DNA of 64,000 nucleotides from Pantoea eucalypti. GTDB taxonomy: Bacteria > Pseudomonadota > Gammaproteobacteria > Enterobacterales > Enterobacteriaceae. Shown in pieces: positions 8,418 through 17,444 of this stretch. The stretch lies in contig NZ_CP045720.1 of assembly GCF_009646115.1 (NCBI RefSeq), positions 2,108,001 through 2,172,000 of the forward strand, given 5' to 3'. Numbering within the stretch: position 1 is the stretch's first letter; every line of letters begins with the position of its first letter. The notes beneath the pieces are model-generated. The model made no database searches. It saw only the letters and a program-made list of their open reading frames with translations, and was not told the DNA's origin. The translations under genes and the position numbers were made by a program.

Positions 8418-8501
8418 ACGGCCTGGGCGGCTGCACATATTTTAGCCGTTAATCGTATCGTTTTGGCTAATGCGTTAATGAATTGTGATCGCTAAATTTA
8501 A

Positions 8502-8520
8502 AATGAAACAGCGTTTTAAT
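8502..8520. promoter_or_regulatory. KdgR-like operator upstream of the acid-sugar operon
   Basis: AATGAAACAGCGTTTTAAT is a palindrome (TGAAAC-N3-GTTTTA with one break) like the KdgR box of pectin/uronate genes in enterobacteria. It closely matches the perfect palindrome at 15711-15729 in front of kdgF. Confidence 0.6.
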
Positions 8521-8555
8521 AATTCATCAGGACAGCCTGCCACAGGAGCTTAACC

Positions 8556-9710
8556 GTGAAGATCAGCGCCATTGATGTCACCCTTTTTACTTATCCCACC
8601 CAGCGTTGCGCCGACAGCGCAGGACACTCTCATCCGGGTCCGGAGAATGATGCCCAGATGGCGTTACTGACCCTGACCAGCGAGGATGGCGACTGCGGTT
8701 ACGCCTTTGCGCCGCCGGAAGTGGTGCGTTCTCACGTGGTTAATGCCTTCTTCCGCAAGGTGCTGATCGGTCAGAACGCCTTTGACCGCGAGCGTCTGTG
8801 GCAGGACCTGGTGCACTGGCAGCGCGGCAGTGCCCACCAGCTCACCGAACGGGCGCTCTCCGCTGTGGAGCAGGCACTGTGGGATCTGATTGGGCGCAAA
8901 CTGAAACAGCCGGTCCACAAGCTGCTGGGCGGCTATCGCGAGAAGATCCCGGCTTATGGCAGCACCATGTGTGGCGATGAGCTGAAAGGTGGTTTATCGA
9001 CGCCCGATGAGTATGCACAGTTTGCTGAAAAGCTGGTGGCGCGCGGGTATCAGGCGATCAAGCTGCACACCTGGATGCCGCCGGTCTCCTTTGCGCCCAG
9101 CCCGGCGATGGATATCAAAGCCTGCGCGGCAGTGCGCGAAGCGGTCGGCCCTGATATCGCACTGATGCTGGATGGCTACCACTGGTATAGCCGAAGTGAC
9201 GCGCTGACCATCGGCAAGGCACTGGAAAAACTTAATTTCGCCTGGTTTGAGGAGCCAATGGAAGAAGAGAGCATGGCCTCTTACGCCTGGCTGGCGGACA
9301 AGCTCTCTATCGACGTGCTCGGCCCGGAAAGTCTGGGCGGTAAACATCACAGCCGTGCCGACTGGGTTCGCGCCGGCGCGTGCGACATTCTGCGTGCGGG
9401 TGCCAATGGCGTAGGCGGCATCTCTGCCACGATGAAAGTGGCCAGTCTGGCTGAAGCCTTTGGTATGGATTGCGAAGTCCACGGCAACGGTGCAGCAAGC
9501 CTGGCGGTGGTCGGCGCGATTCGTAACTGCCGCTGGTATGAGCGCGGCCTGCTGCATCCCTTCCTGGATTATGAGACGCCGCCTGCCTACCTCAATAGCC
9601 TGATTGATCCGATGGACGATCAGGGCTTTGTCACCCTGCCCACGGGAAACGGACTGGGTGAAGATATTAATTTCAGCTGGATTGAGACTCATACGCTGAA
9701 TCGCTGGTAA
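8556..9710 (+). CDS. Mandelate racemase/enolase-superfamily enzyme, probable acid-sugar dehydratase or cycloisomerase
   Basis: A 384-residue enolase-superfamily protein. The capping domain (1-130) is followed by the barrel with a Lys acid/base in AIKLHTW (K169). Metal ligands are D206 (MLDGYHWY), E232 (FEEP) and E258 (LGPES); the general base is probably H309 (CEVHGNG). The family abstracts the alpha-proton of carboxylate sugars such as galactarate, glucarate, tartrate or sugar lactones. The start is GTG at 8556, with CAGGAG upstream. It heads an operon with a five-gene ABC importer and lies behind KdgR-like and CRP sites, so its substrate is probably a uronate or aldarate derivative. The K-x-H pair after the third strand differs from the K-x-K of glucarate dehydratases, so the exact reaction is open. 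Confidence 0.8.
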   Translation: MKISAIDVTLFTYPTQRCADSAGHSHPGPENDAQMALLTLTSEDGDCGYAFAPPEVVRSHVVNAFFRKVLIGQNAFDRERLWQDLVHWQRGSAHQLTERALSAVEQALWDLIGRKLKQPVHKLLGGYREKIPAYGSTMCGDELKGGLSTPDEYAQFAEKLVARGYQAIKLHTWMPPVSFAPSPAMDIKACAAVREAVGPDIALMLDGYHWYSRSDALTIGKALEKLNFAWFEEPMEEESMASYAWLADKLSIDVLGPESLGGKHHSRADWVRAGACDILRAGANGVGGISATMKVASLAEAFGMDCEVHGNGAASLAVVGAIRNCRWYERGLLHPFLDYETPPAYLNSLIDPMDDQGFVTLPTGNGLGEDINFSWIETHTLNRW

Positions 9711-9745
9711 ATCGCACTTCCGAAAGTACGGCACACAATAAGAAC

Positions 9746-9782
9746 CCCGTTACCGCGCACCTCTGACGACGCGGTAAACGGG
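9746..9782 (+). other. Intercistronic hairpin
   Basis: CCCGTTACCGCG and CGCGGTAAACGGG form a 12-bp stem with one bulged base, followed by six A's, not T's. It sits between the enzyme gene and the binding-protein gene. It looks like an mRNA stability or attenuation element rather than a full terminator. Confidence 0.5.
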
Positions 9783-9812
9783 AAAAAACCTCTGACCTGC
9801 TGGACTTCACTT

Positions 9813-11444
9813 ATGACCCTGACACAACGATGTGGCGCGTGGCTGATCACGCTGCTGGTGCTGACGAGCAGCGCGTCTATCCAGGCAAAAACGCCGGATG
9901 ATCAGCTAATCGTCGGCATGAACATGAATAACCTGCTCACCCTGGATCCGGCCGCCATGACCGGCAACGAGGTGGTCGGCATAGTGGTGAATCTTTATGA
10001 CGGCCTGGTTGAGCTGAACCCGCAGCAGCTCACCGAGGTGCGCCCGGCGCTGGCCGAACGCTGGTCAGTGAGCCCCGATAACCGCACCCTGACCTTTCAC
10101 CTGCGTGACAACGTCAGGTTTCATTCCGGTAATCCGCTCACCAGCGCCGATGCGGTCTGGTCGATGCGGCGGGTGCTGCATCTGAATCTGGCGCAGGCTT
10201 CAGTGTGGAAATCGTACGGTTTCAGCCGCGACAACGTTGACCAGATGATCACCGCCCCCGACGACCGCACGCTGGTGATCACACTTCCTAAGCCAAACGA
10301 TCCGCAACTGGTGATTTACTCGCTGGCGGCGCTGGGCAGCATGGTGGTCCTGGACCGCAAAACGGTGCAGCAGCATGAGGTTGATGGCGACTGGGGCAAC
10401 CGCTGGCTGACCACGCATGAAGCGGGTTCCGGCCCGTTCCGGCTGGATGTCTGGCAGGCAAAAGATGTGCTGCGGATGAGTCGCGCGGCAGACTACTGGC
10501 GCGGAGAGGCAAAAATATCGCGGGTGGTGTTCCGCCACCTTCAGGAGTCGCAGACCCTGCGGCTGATGATGGAGAAAGGCGACCTGGATATTGCCAGTAA
10601 CATGGCGATCCCCGACGTGCGCGCCCTGCGCCACGATCCCGACCTCACCATCGACGCAGTCAGAAAAGGGACGATTTATTACCTGGCGATGAGCATGAAA
10701 GATCCGCACTTCGGGAATAGCAAAGTGCGTGAGGCGGTCCGCTATCTGGTCGATTATCAGGGCATCAATAAGAGCCTGATGACCGGCTACGGCGAACTCC
10801 ATCAGCGCCCGATTCAGGCCGGGATGCCCGCCACGCTACCCGACCCCGGTTACCGGCTTGATGTGCCGCGTGCCCGGGCATTGCTGGCTGAGGCGGGTTA
10901 TCCGGACGGCTTCAACACCACGCTGCGGGTGCTGGCCGATCAGCCGTTCCTGAATATCGCCATCGCGGTGCAGTCAACGCTGCTGCAGGGCGGGATTCGC
11001 GCAAAAATCATTACCGGCACCGGCAACCAGATTTATGGCGCGATGCGCGATCGTCAGTTTAATCTGCTGGTCGGACGCGGCGGCAGCGGTGTAGAGCCGC
11101 ATCCCCACTCCAGCCTGCGTTCGCTGGTCTACAACCCGAACAATGCGGACAGCGCCCGGCTGACTAACTTTCAGGGCTGGCGCACCGGTTTCTACGACGC
11201 GCAGCTTAACCGCATGATCGATCAGGCATTGGTTGAACGCGACAAATCCCGTCAGCAGCAGGACTATTTCGCCATCCAGCAACGCTATGACCAGCTGGTG
11301 CCTGCGCTGATGCCGATTTCACAAATGCTCGACTCCGTGGTGGTCAGTAACCGGGTGCAGGCGTATCAGCCCCATCCCTCCGCGACCACCTTTCTGCGCG
11401 ACGTCTGGAAAACCCCTGAAGCCCTGGCGGGAGGCACCCCATGA
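9813..11444 (+). CDS. ABC importer substrate-binding protein, peptide/nickel (family 5) type
   Basis: A 543-residue periplasmic protein with a signal peptide (WLITLLVLTSSASIQA) and the SBP family 5 fold (MNNLLTLDPAAMTGNEVV, LYDGLVELNPQQLTEVRPALAERWSVSPDNRTLTFHLRDNVRFHSG, DAVWSMRR, HEAGSGPFRLD). Family 5 proteins bind peptides, opines, nickel chelates or oligosaccharides. The stop codon overlaps the start of the first permease by 4 bases. With an acid-sugar enzyme upstream and a KdgR-like box at the operon head, an acidic sugar or conjugate is more likely than a plain peptide; this is inference. Confidence 0.87.
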   Translation: MTLTQRCGAWLITLLVLTSSASIQAKTPDDQLIVGMNMNNLLTLDPAAMTGNEVVGIVVNLYDGLVELNPQQLTEVRPALAERWSVSPDNRTLTFHLRDNVRFHSGNPLTSADAVWSMRRVLHLNLAQASVWKSYGFSRDNVDQMITAPDDRTLVITLPKPNDPQLVIYSLAALGSMVVLDRKTVQQHEVDGDWGNRWLTTHEAGSGPFRLDVWQAKDVLRMSRAADYWRGEAKISRVVFRHLQESQTLRLMMEKGDLDIASNMAIPDVRALRHDPDLTIDAVRKGTIYYLAMSMKDPHFGNSKVREAVRYLVDYQGINKSLMTGYGELHQRPIQAGMPATLPDPGYRLDVPRARALLAEAGYPDGFNTTLRVLADQPFLNIAIAVQSTLLQGGIRAKIITGTGNQIYGAMRDRQFNLLVGRGGSGVEPHPHSSLRSLVYNPNNADSARLTNFQGWRTGFYDAQLNRMIDQALVERDKSRQQQDYFAIQQRYDQLVPALMPISQMLDSVVVSNRVQAYQPHPSATTFLRDVWKTPEALAGGTP

Positions 11445-12472
11445 TTCTGACCCTGACCCGACATCAGTGCCGTCGCATCACCCATCGCGCGGTGCAGGTG
11501 CTGATTACCCTGTTCGGCCTGCTGCTGCTGACCTTTTTTATTGGCCGGGTAATGCCGCTGGATCCGGTGCTGGCGATTGTCGGCCCCGACGCCGATCAGG
11601 CCACTTACCAGCAGGTCTACCACCAGCTCGGCTTTGATAAACCGCTGTGGGTACAGTTTGGCATCTACCTTAACGCGCTGCTGCATGGCGATCTCGGCCA
11701 TGCGCTGCTCACCGGTCAGCCGGTGGTATACGACATTCTGCGCGTCTTTCCCGCCACAGTAGAGCTGGCCACGCTGGCAATTGTGATTGGTGCGGGCCTC
11801 GGCGTACCGCTGGGTGTGCTGGCGGCGGCACGCCGTAACAGCGTCATCGACTATGTGGTGCGGATGCTCAGTCTGGCCGGTTACTCCACGCCGATCTTCT
11901 GGGTCGGCATGATGGGCCTGCTGCTGTTCTATGCCCATCTCGGCTGGGTCGGCGGCGCAGGACGGGTGGATTTCAGCCTGGATGGCATTGTGCCCCATCG
12001 CACCGGCTTCATGCTGATCGACGCCCTGCTGGCCGGCAACAGCCAGGTATTCTGGAACGCACTCAACCATCTGGTACTGCCCGCCTCGCTGCTGGGTTTT
12101 CACTCTATGGCCTACATCAGCCGCATGACGCGCAGCTTTATGCTGGCGCAGCTCTCGCAGGAGTTCATCCTGACCGCACGGGTCAAAGGCCTGACCGAAT
12201 GGCAGGTGATCTGGCAGCACGCCTTCCGCAACATCCTGGTGCAGCTACTGACCGTCGTGGCGCTGGCCTATGGCTCGCTGCTGGAGGGCGCGGTACTGAT
12301 CGAAACGGTCTTCTCCTGGCCCGGCTTTGGTTCTTACCTCACCGGCAGCCTGATGCTGGGCGATATGAATGCGGTGATGGGCTGTGTGCTGGTGGTGGGC
12401 CTGATTTTTGTACTGCTTAACCTGATCTCCGACCTGCTCTATCAGGTGTTTGATCCGAGGACCAAAGTATGA
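11441..12472 (+). CDS. ABC importer permease, DppB type
   Basis: A 343-residue inner-membrane protein with six predicted helices and the binding-protein-dependent permease signature. The EAA-type cytoplasmic loop is EFILTARVKGLTEWQVIWQHAFRNILVQL. It begins with the DppB-like RRITHRAVQVLITLFGLLLLTFFIGR. It overlaps the genes on both sides by 4 bases (ATGA), which indicates translational coupling. Confidence 0.9.
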   Translation: MILTLTRHQCRRITHRAVQVLITLFGLLLLTFFIGRVMPLDPVLAIVGPDADQATYQQVYHQLGFDKPLWVQFGIYLNALLHGDLGHALLTGQPVVYDILRVFPATVELATLAIVIGAGLGVPLGVLAAARRNSVIDYVVRMLSLAGYSTPIFWVGMMGLLLFYAHLGWVGGAGRVDFSLDGIVPHRTGFMLIDALLAGNSQVFWNALNHLVLPASLLGFHSMAYISRMTRSFMLAQLSQEFILTARVKGLTEWQVIWQHAFRNILVQLLTVVALAYGSLLEGAVLIETVFSWPGFGSYLTGSLMLGDMNAVMGCVLVVGLIFVLLNLISDLLYQVFDPRTKV

Positions 12473-13374
12473 CGATCTCCTTTGACACTGCCTCTGTAAG
12501 TCACTCCCGCGAGCGTCTGGCACGCTGCCAGCGGTTTGCAGCCCGCTGCGGCTATTTCCTCTGGCGCATGGCCTGTAATCCCCTCACCGCCATTGGCGGC
12601 GGCATTGTGCTGCTGCTCTGCATCGTCGCACTGTTTGCGCCCTGGATCGCGCCATATCATCCGCTGATTCAGGATCTGAACAACGCCCTGACACCGCCCG
12701 GTGCAGCCCACTGGTTTGGCACCGACGAGTTTGGCCGCGATATTTTCAGCCGTCTGGTCTGGGGCGCGCGCATCACGCTTTACATTGTACTGCTGGTGTC
12801 GGTCACCGTCGGGCCACTGGGCCTGCTGCTGGGCGTCACCGCCGGTTACTTCGGCGGCAAAGTCGATAGCGTGCTGATGCGCGTCACCGATATCTTTATC
12901 TCCTTCCCGAGCCTGGTACTGGCGCTGGCGTTTGTTGCCGCCCTGGGCCCGGGTCTGGAGCATGTGGTGATTGCCATTACGCTCACCGCGTGGCCGCCTA
13001 TCGCCCGTCTGGCGCGCGCCGAAACGCTGTCGCTGCGTCAGGCGGACTTTATCTCAGCGGTCCGTTTACAGGGCGCATCGCCGCTGCGGGTGCTGTGGAA
13101 ACATATTATTCCGCTCTGCCTGCCGTCGGTGATTATCCGCATCACCATGAATATGGCGGGCATTATCCTCACTGCCGCCGGGCTGGGATTTCTCGGGCTG
13201 GGCGCACAGCCGCCCGATCCGGAATGGGGCGCGATGATCGCCAGCGGCCGCACCTACATGCTTGAGTGCTGGTGGGTGGTCACCGTGCCCGGTCTGGCGA
13301 TCCTGATTAACAGCCTGGCATTTAATTTCTTAGGAGATGGCCTACGTGACCTGCTTGATCCCCGCAGTGAGTAA
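12469..13374 (+). CDS. ABC importer permease, DppC type
   Basis: A 301-residue permease with the DppC layout. An N-terminal helix (IGGGIVLLLCIVALFAPWIAPY) comes before a periplasmic loop containing HWFGTDEFGRDIFSRLVWGAR, then five helices. The coupling loop is DFISAVRLQGASPLRVLWKHIIP. It pairs with the upstream permease to form the channel. It ends [10 protein letters not shown], and its last bases overlap the first codons of the ATPase gene. Confidence 0.9.
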   Translation: MTISFDTASVSHSRERLARCQRFAARCGYFLWRMACNPLTAIGGGIVLLLCIVALFAPWIAPYHPLIQDLNNALTPPGAAHWFGTDEFGRDIFSRLVWGARITLYIVLLVSVTVGPLGLLLGVTAGYFGGKVDSVLMRVTDIFISFPSLVLALAFVAALGPGLEHVVIAITLTAWPPIARLARAETLSLRQADFISAVRLQGASPLRVLWKHIIPLCLPSVIIRITMNMAGIILTAAGLGFLGLGAQPPDPEWGAMIASGRTYMLECWWVVTVPGLAILINSLAFNFLGDGLRDLLDPRSE

Positions 13375-14212
13375 CGCCACGCCGTTGCTCGACGTGCGCG
13401 ATTTGCACGTGAACTTTATTAACGGACGCCAGGCAACCCCGGCGGTGCGCGGCGTCTCTTTTCAGCTCGGTCAGGAGAAGCTGGCGATAGTCGGCGAGTC
13501 TGGCTCCGGTAAATCGACCGTGGGTCGCGCCCTGCTGCAGCTGCATCCGGCGAAGGCGCGCATTGAGGCGAGCCGGATGCAGTTTGGCGATATCGACCTG
13601 CTGCACGCCAGCCCGGCGCAGATGCGCGCCATTCGTGGCAAACGCATCTCAATGATTATGCAGGACCCGAAATATTCGCTGAATCCGGTGATTCGGGTTG
13701 GTGAGCAGATCGCCGAGGCCTGGCGTAGTCATCATCGCGATCAGAAATCGGCAGCACGTCAGCGGGCGCTGGCAATGCTGGAGGAAGTGCAGATCCGCGA
13801 TCCAGAACGGGTTTATCAGCTCTATCCTCATGAGATTTCCGGCGGTCAGGGTCAGCGCGTGATGATTGCCATGATGTTGATCACCGAACCGGAACTGGTG
13901 ATTGCCGATGAGCCGACCTCTGCGCTGGATGTCTCAGTAAGACTGCAGGTGCTGGCACTGCTCGATGATCTGGTGAAAGCGCGCGGACTGGGGCTGATTT
14001 TTATCAGTCACGATATCAATCTGGTGCGCAGCTTTTGCGATCGGGTGCTGGTGATGTATGCCGGGCGCGTCGTGGAGTCACTGGCCGCCTGTGACCTCGA
14101 TCGCGCACAGCATCCTTACACGCAGGGACTGCTGGCGGCGCTGCCCGACCTTGATCACCGCCGCACACGCCTGCCAGTGTTACAACGTCACGCAAGCTGG
14201 TTAACCGATTAA
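13337..14212 (+). CDS. ABC importer ATPase, DppD type
   Basis: An ATP-binding subunit with Walker [10 protein letters not shown], signature SGGQGQRV, Walker [13 protein letters not shown] and the H-loop FISHD. The C-terminal oligopeptide-transporter domain ([13 protein letters not shown]) is present. The start is uncertain. The longest frame is 13337, but AGGAG abuts that ATG; GTG at 13346 has better spacing, and GTG at 13367 gives the family-like N-terminus [14 protein letters not shown]. In every case it overlaps the preceding permease gene. Confidence 0.88.
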   Translation: MAYVTCLIPAVSNATPLLDVRDLHVNFINGRQATPAVRGVSFQLGQEKLAIVGESGSGKSTVGRALLQLHPAKARIEASRMQFGDIDLLHASPAQMRAIRGKRISMIMQDPKYSLNPVIRVGEQIAEAWRSHHRDQKSAARQRALAMLEEVQIRDPERVYQLYPHEISGGQGQRVMIAMMLITEPELVIADEPTSALDVSVRLQVLALLDDLVKARGLGLIFISHDINLVRSFCDRVLVMYAGRVVESLAACDLDRAQHPYTQGLLAALPDLDHRRTRLPVLQRHASWLTD

Positions 14213-14221
14213 GGAGTGGTG

Positions 14222-14986
14222 ATGATTAATGTAAAAAATCTCAACCTCAGCTTTGGCGATGAAGGCGCGCGGAATCAGGTGCTGTTCGACGTAAATCTGC
14301 AGGTTAATCAGGGTGAAATCTTCGGGCTGGTCGGTGAATCTGGCTCGGGCAAAACCACGGTGCTGAAGTGTCTGGCGGGGCTGTTCACTCACTGGCAGGG
14401 AGAGCTGATGATTGATGGTCAGCCACTGGCGCATCACATCGTTCGGGCGCGCTGTCGGCAGGTGCAGATGGTGTTTCAGGACCCTTACGGTTCGCTGCAT
14501 CCGCGTCACACGCTGGGCGACATTCTGGAAGAGCCGTTGCAGATTCAGGGTATCGGGCAGCGTCAGCAGCGGGTCGTGGCGATGCTGGATAAAGTCGGAT
14601 TGAACCGTGCCTGGCAGACGCGTTATCCCCACCAGCTATCCGGTGGTCAGCGTCAGCGCGTGGCAATTGCCAGGGCGCTGATTCTGGAGCCACGCGTGCT
14701 GCTGCTGGATGAGCCGACCTCCGCACTGGATGTTTCGGTGCAGGCAGAGATCCTGAATCTGCTCAGCGATCTGCAGCAGCAGGAGAACCTGACTTATCTG
14801 ATGGTGACGCACGATCTTGGCGTGGTGGCGCATCTCTGCCATCGCGTAGCCGTCATGCAACAGGGCAAAGTGCTGGAGACGCTGGATGTGCCGACGCTGG
14901 TGGCCGATCGCGCCGCAATGCCCTATACGCGGATGCTGGTGGAAGCGAGTCGCCACAATCATGCGGCGCTGGCGCAGCCGGGCTGA
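14222..14986 (+). CDS. ABC importer ATPase, DppF type
   Basis: A 254-residue second ATPase with Walker A GESGSGKTT, signature LSGGQRQRV, Walker [13 protein letters not shown] and MVTHD. It makes a heterodimer with the preceding ATPase. AAGGAG at 14211-14216 selects the ATG at 14222 over two GTG codons just before it. It is the last gene of the 8556-14986 operon. Confidence 0.9.
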   Translation: MINVKNLNLSFGDEGARNQVLFDVNLQVNQGEIFGLVGESGSGKTTVLKCLAGLFTHWQGELMIDGQPLAHHIVRARCRQVQMVFQDPYGSLHPRHTLGDILEEPLQIQGIGQRQQRVVAMLDKVGLNRAWQTRYPHQLSGGQRQRVAIARALILEPRVLLLDEPTSALDVSVQAEILNLLSDLQQQENLTYLMVTHDLGVVAHLCHRVAVMQQGKVLETLDVPTLVADRAAMPYTRMLVEASRHNHAALAQPG

Positions 14987-15012
14987 ATATCAGCGGGTAT
15001 CTGAAAAGAATC

Positions 15013-15035
15013 AAAAAAGGCCGGCTGGACCGGCC
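15013..15035 (-). terminator. Terminator of the RpiB-family gene
   Basis: Read leftward, GGCCGG-TCCAG-CCGGCC is followed by six T's, 18 bases beyond the stop of the gene at 15053-15691. The rightward ABC operon ends just opposite and has no T-run here. Confidence 0.75.
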
Positions 15036-15052
15036 CTGTGATATCGAATGCG

Positions 15053-15691
15053 TTAGTGGGTCAGCTGACGCACAAAGGCAACGATCTCCTGGTTTTTGCC
15101 ATGCTCAAACAGGCACTGCTGGAAACGCGGGCCGCTGACGGCGGTGCGAACCAGTTCAGGATCGATGGCACGCAGGGTATCAAGGTAGTTCTCTTTGATC
15201 ACCGCAGCCTTGACCTGATTCAGCAGACCGGCGTTTCGCACCTGCGGCTCTTTGCGCTCTGGCGGATAGCCATTGCCCTTCTCGCCCGTGAACGCTTTTT
15301 CAAAGATAAAGCGCAGGTTCAGCTCAGCGCCCCAGCCAAAACCTTTAGCAAATGGCAGAGATAAGGCATTGCCGTTGTTGATTTGAGCGAACAGGTAAGC
15401 ATCCGCCGGATCGATACAGTAGCCACAGACCACGCCCGGATGGATGTTAAGCGACATCAGCGCGCCCTGGCCGGTGCCACAGCCCGCAACGACAAAATCC
15501 ACTGCCTGGCTGTTAAGCAGCACGCTGGCCTGGATGCCGAGGTGAATGTAGGTCAGATGATGATCCTGCTCATCGCTCATCCCGACGTTGAAGACCTGAT
15601 GGCCCAGCGGCTGCGCGACGCCTTCCAGTTCTTTCAGCACGGTAACGTTTTTAGCGGCCTGACTGTTTTCCATCATTAACGCGATTTTCAT
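15053..15691 (-). CDS. RpiB/LacA/LacB-family sugar-phosphate isomerase
   Basis: A 212-residue protein whose N-terminal domain has the RpiB fold and active-site motif VAGCGTGQGALMSLN with the catalytic-type Cys. It is longer than RpiB (about 150), with a C-terminal extension after FIFEKAFTG. Proteins of this longer type occur in pectin/uronate clusters of soft-rot enterobacteria. A perfect KdgR-like palindrome lies just upstream, between this gene and divergent kdgF, so it probably acts on a keto-deoxy sugar phosphate or uronate isomer. The precise reaction is not shown. Confidence 0.8.
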   Translation of the reverse strand: MKIALMMENSQAAKNVTVLKELEGVAQPLGHQVFNVGMSDEQDHHLTYIHLGIQASVLLNSQAVDFVVAGCGTGQGALMSLNIHPGVVCGYCIDPADAYLFAQINNGNALSLPFAKGFGWGAELNLRFIFEKAFTGEKGNGYPPERKEPQVRNAGLLNQVKAAVIKENYLDTLRAIDPELVRTAVSGPRFQQCLFEHGKNQEIVAFVRQLTH

Positions 15692-15710
15692 GATCTACCC
15701 TCGTAAAATA

Positions 15711-15729
15711 AATGAAACACCGTTTCATT
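15711..15729. promoter_or_regulatory. KdgR-like operator between the RpiB-family gene and kdgF
   Basis: AATGAAACACCGTTTCATT is a perfect inverted repeat (AATGAAAC-ACC-GTTTCATT). It fits the form of the enterobacterial KdgR (IclR family) box and serves two divergent uronate-type genes. Confidence 0.75.
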
Positions 15730-15830
15730 TTAGAGAAAAACCATTAAAGTGCATGGATTAATTCACCCTGGTGCTGTGAGGCCCATCACAAAACGGCCAT
15801 TGCAGCGCCCACGACTGCTTGAGGACAATG

Positions 15831-16160
15831 ATGTTTATCTACCACAAAGAGCGACCACTGGAAGATCTGGGTAACGGCGTGACCCGCCGCGTACTGGCAC
15901 ATGGCGGCACAATGATGGCAGTTGAAGTGCGTTTTGAAAAAGACGCCATCGGTCCGCTACATCATCATCCCCATGAGCAGCTGACCTATGTGCTGAGCGG
16001 ACGCTTTGCCTTCACCATCAACAGTGAAACCCGGGAAGTTGGCGCTGGGGACACACTCTATAAAGCACCCAATGTGGTTCATGGCTGTGTCTGTCTTGAG
16101 GCTGGCGTGCTGCTGGATACCTTTACGCCACAGCGCGAAGATTTCCTGACCACGCAATAG
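15831..16160 (+). CDS. kdgF: KdgF-type cupin, unsaturated uronate linearisation
   Basis: A 109-residue single-domain cupin starting MFIYHKERPLEDLGNGVTRR. The metal-binding motif is HHHPHEQLTYVLSGRFAF, with a later His in APNVVHGC. This matches KdgF, which turns 4,5-unsaturated uronates from pectin or alginate breakdown into the linear keto form. The start at 15831 is chosen from KdgF alignment and the GAGGA at 15821-15825; the ATG one codon earlier or a TTG at 15819 are alternatives. It is divergent from the RpiB-family gene with a KdgR-like box between. Confidence 0.85.
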   Translation: MFIYHKERPLEDLGNGVTRRVLAHGGTMMAVEVRFEKDAIGPLHHHPHEQLTYVLSGRFAFTINSETREVGAGDTLYKAPNVVHGCVCLEAGVLLDTFTPQREDFLTTQ

Positions 16161-16425
16161 TGCAGGCGGCCCGGCGGGCCGCCTCATGAACTGCCGCATG
16201 AATGCCCATTTTGCCTGCACGAAAAATTTGACTTAAAACGCGTACAATTTTTCCACCATTCCCTTCCCAGCTAACAGAATGATTCACCACAGTTTCCCCT
16301 CAGGCCGCGCTGCGCTTAGCTTCCTGTAAAAAATCATTCGGGCTCACTTCTGTACAAAATGAAGATCGTTGTATAAGTTTAATGACAACGCCAGTTCGTT
16401 TTTTAACCCGTAAAAGGATAATAAT

Positions 16426-16665
16426 ATGCCGATGCAAAACACCCTTACCTTGCCGCTGAATCACAACGCGCCGGTTAATAGTGAGTTCCGTTCATCCTTT
16501 GCTGCATCTGAGCAGGATAAACTTAATTTTCTAATCGAAGAGTTACTGGAAGCGGGCAAGGAAAAAAGCTGTATGGAGTTACTGCGTCATCTGGCCTCTG
16601 CGGACAGTGCTGAAGAAGAAGCCTGTTGCCGTGAACTGCTGACGTTGCTGATGGCCCAAAAATGA
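16426..16665 (+). CDS. Small YcgZ/YmgB (AriR)-like regulator
   Basis: A 79-residue acidic protein. The C-terminal half (NFLIEELLEAGKEKSCMELLRHLASADSAEEEACCRELLTLL) resembles in length and pattern the YcgZ/YmgB/AriR family of small biofilm and acid-resistance connectors. Those act on the BluF/RcsB pathway in E. coli. AAAGGA upstream supports the start. About 265 bases lie free upstream, as is usual for strongly regulated members. The family call rests on pattern only. Confidence 0.55.
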   Translation: MPMQNTLTLPLNHNAPVNSEFRSSFAASEQDKLNFLIEELLEAGKEKSCMELLRHLASADSAEEEACCRELLTLLMAQK

Positions 16666-16935
16666 AGTCTGTGGCTGGCTGTTCAGCACAGATTCAACAC
16701 CGGGCATTACCACGAAAACCCGCCTGACCGTATTTCCCCGTTCAGGCGCGTCACCTCTGCTGAAAAGCTGCCGCTTTTTTGCACCGTAATTTACACCGAC
16801 GCGAATATTGATAGCTGATAGCTGATATACGTGTACGACCTTGTTAAACCGACCCGACGACTCTCATTGCTTCTCTTTCAACTCTTTTGTTAGCCTTAAT
16901 CTTCCCGATTTATTATCAGGTTCCACAGGCGTGCT

Positions 16936-17430
16936 ATGACCATGACCTCTTTCTCCGCCACGCTGCATCTGCTGTGTGGAAAAATAGCGTCCGGGAAATC
17001 GACGCTGGCAGCACAGCTGGGTGCTGCGCCCGGTTACGTAGTGATCAGCGAAGATCAGTGGCTGGCCGCACTCTATAAGGATGAGATGCAATCGGTGGCT
17101 GATTACGTGCGTGTTGCGGCAAAGCTCAGGAAGGCGATGACGCCGCATCTGGTCGCATTGCTTAACGCAGGCGTATCGGTTGTGCTCGATTTTCCGGCCA
17201 ACACCCGGGGGAATCGTGACTGGATGCGCTCGGTGATTGAGGCATCCTCTGCCGACCATCGCATGCATTACCTGGATGTGCCGGACGCGCTGTGTAAAGC
17301 GCGTCTGCACGCCCGTAATCAGAGCGGCGAACACGCCTTTGCCGCCACGGACGAGCAGTTCACGCTGATTACCCGCTATTTTGAACCGCCGCAGGAGGAG
17401 GAAGGCTTTAACCTGGTGCGGCACAGTTAA
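16936..17430 (+). CDS. P-loop kinase-like ATPase
   Basis: A 164-residue protein with Walker A GKIASGKST near the N-terminus, a Walker B-like VVLDFPANTRGNRDW and later Arg residues (CKARLHARN). This is the pattern of the AAA_33/zeta-like small kinase group that phosphorylates metabolites. The preceding 270 bases hold no gene; they contain an imperfect inverted repeat (CGCCTGA with TTCAGGCG, 16720-16748) without a T-run. The substrate is unknown. Confidence 0.75.
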   Translation: MTMTSFSATLHLLCGKIASGKSTLAAQLGAAPGYVVISEDQWLAALYKDEMQSVADYVRVAAKLRKAMTPHLVALLNAGVSVVLDFPANTRGNRDWMRSVIEASSADHRMHYLDVPDALCKARLHARNQSGEHAFAATDEQFTLITRYFEPPQEEEGFNLVRHS

Positions 17431-17444
17431 CATCTTCTGCAAAT

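Noticed and set aside
14178..14190. GTTACAAC (reverse Ter core) near the end of the DppD-type ATPase gene
   Set aside because: Flanks do not fit the Ter pattern and the site is coding.
16720..16748. CGCCTGA/TTCAGGCG inverted repeat as a terminator of the YcgZ-like gene
   Set aside because: The loop is long and no T-run follows. Kept only as a remark.
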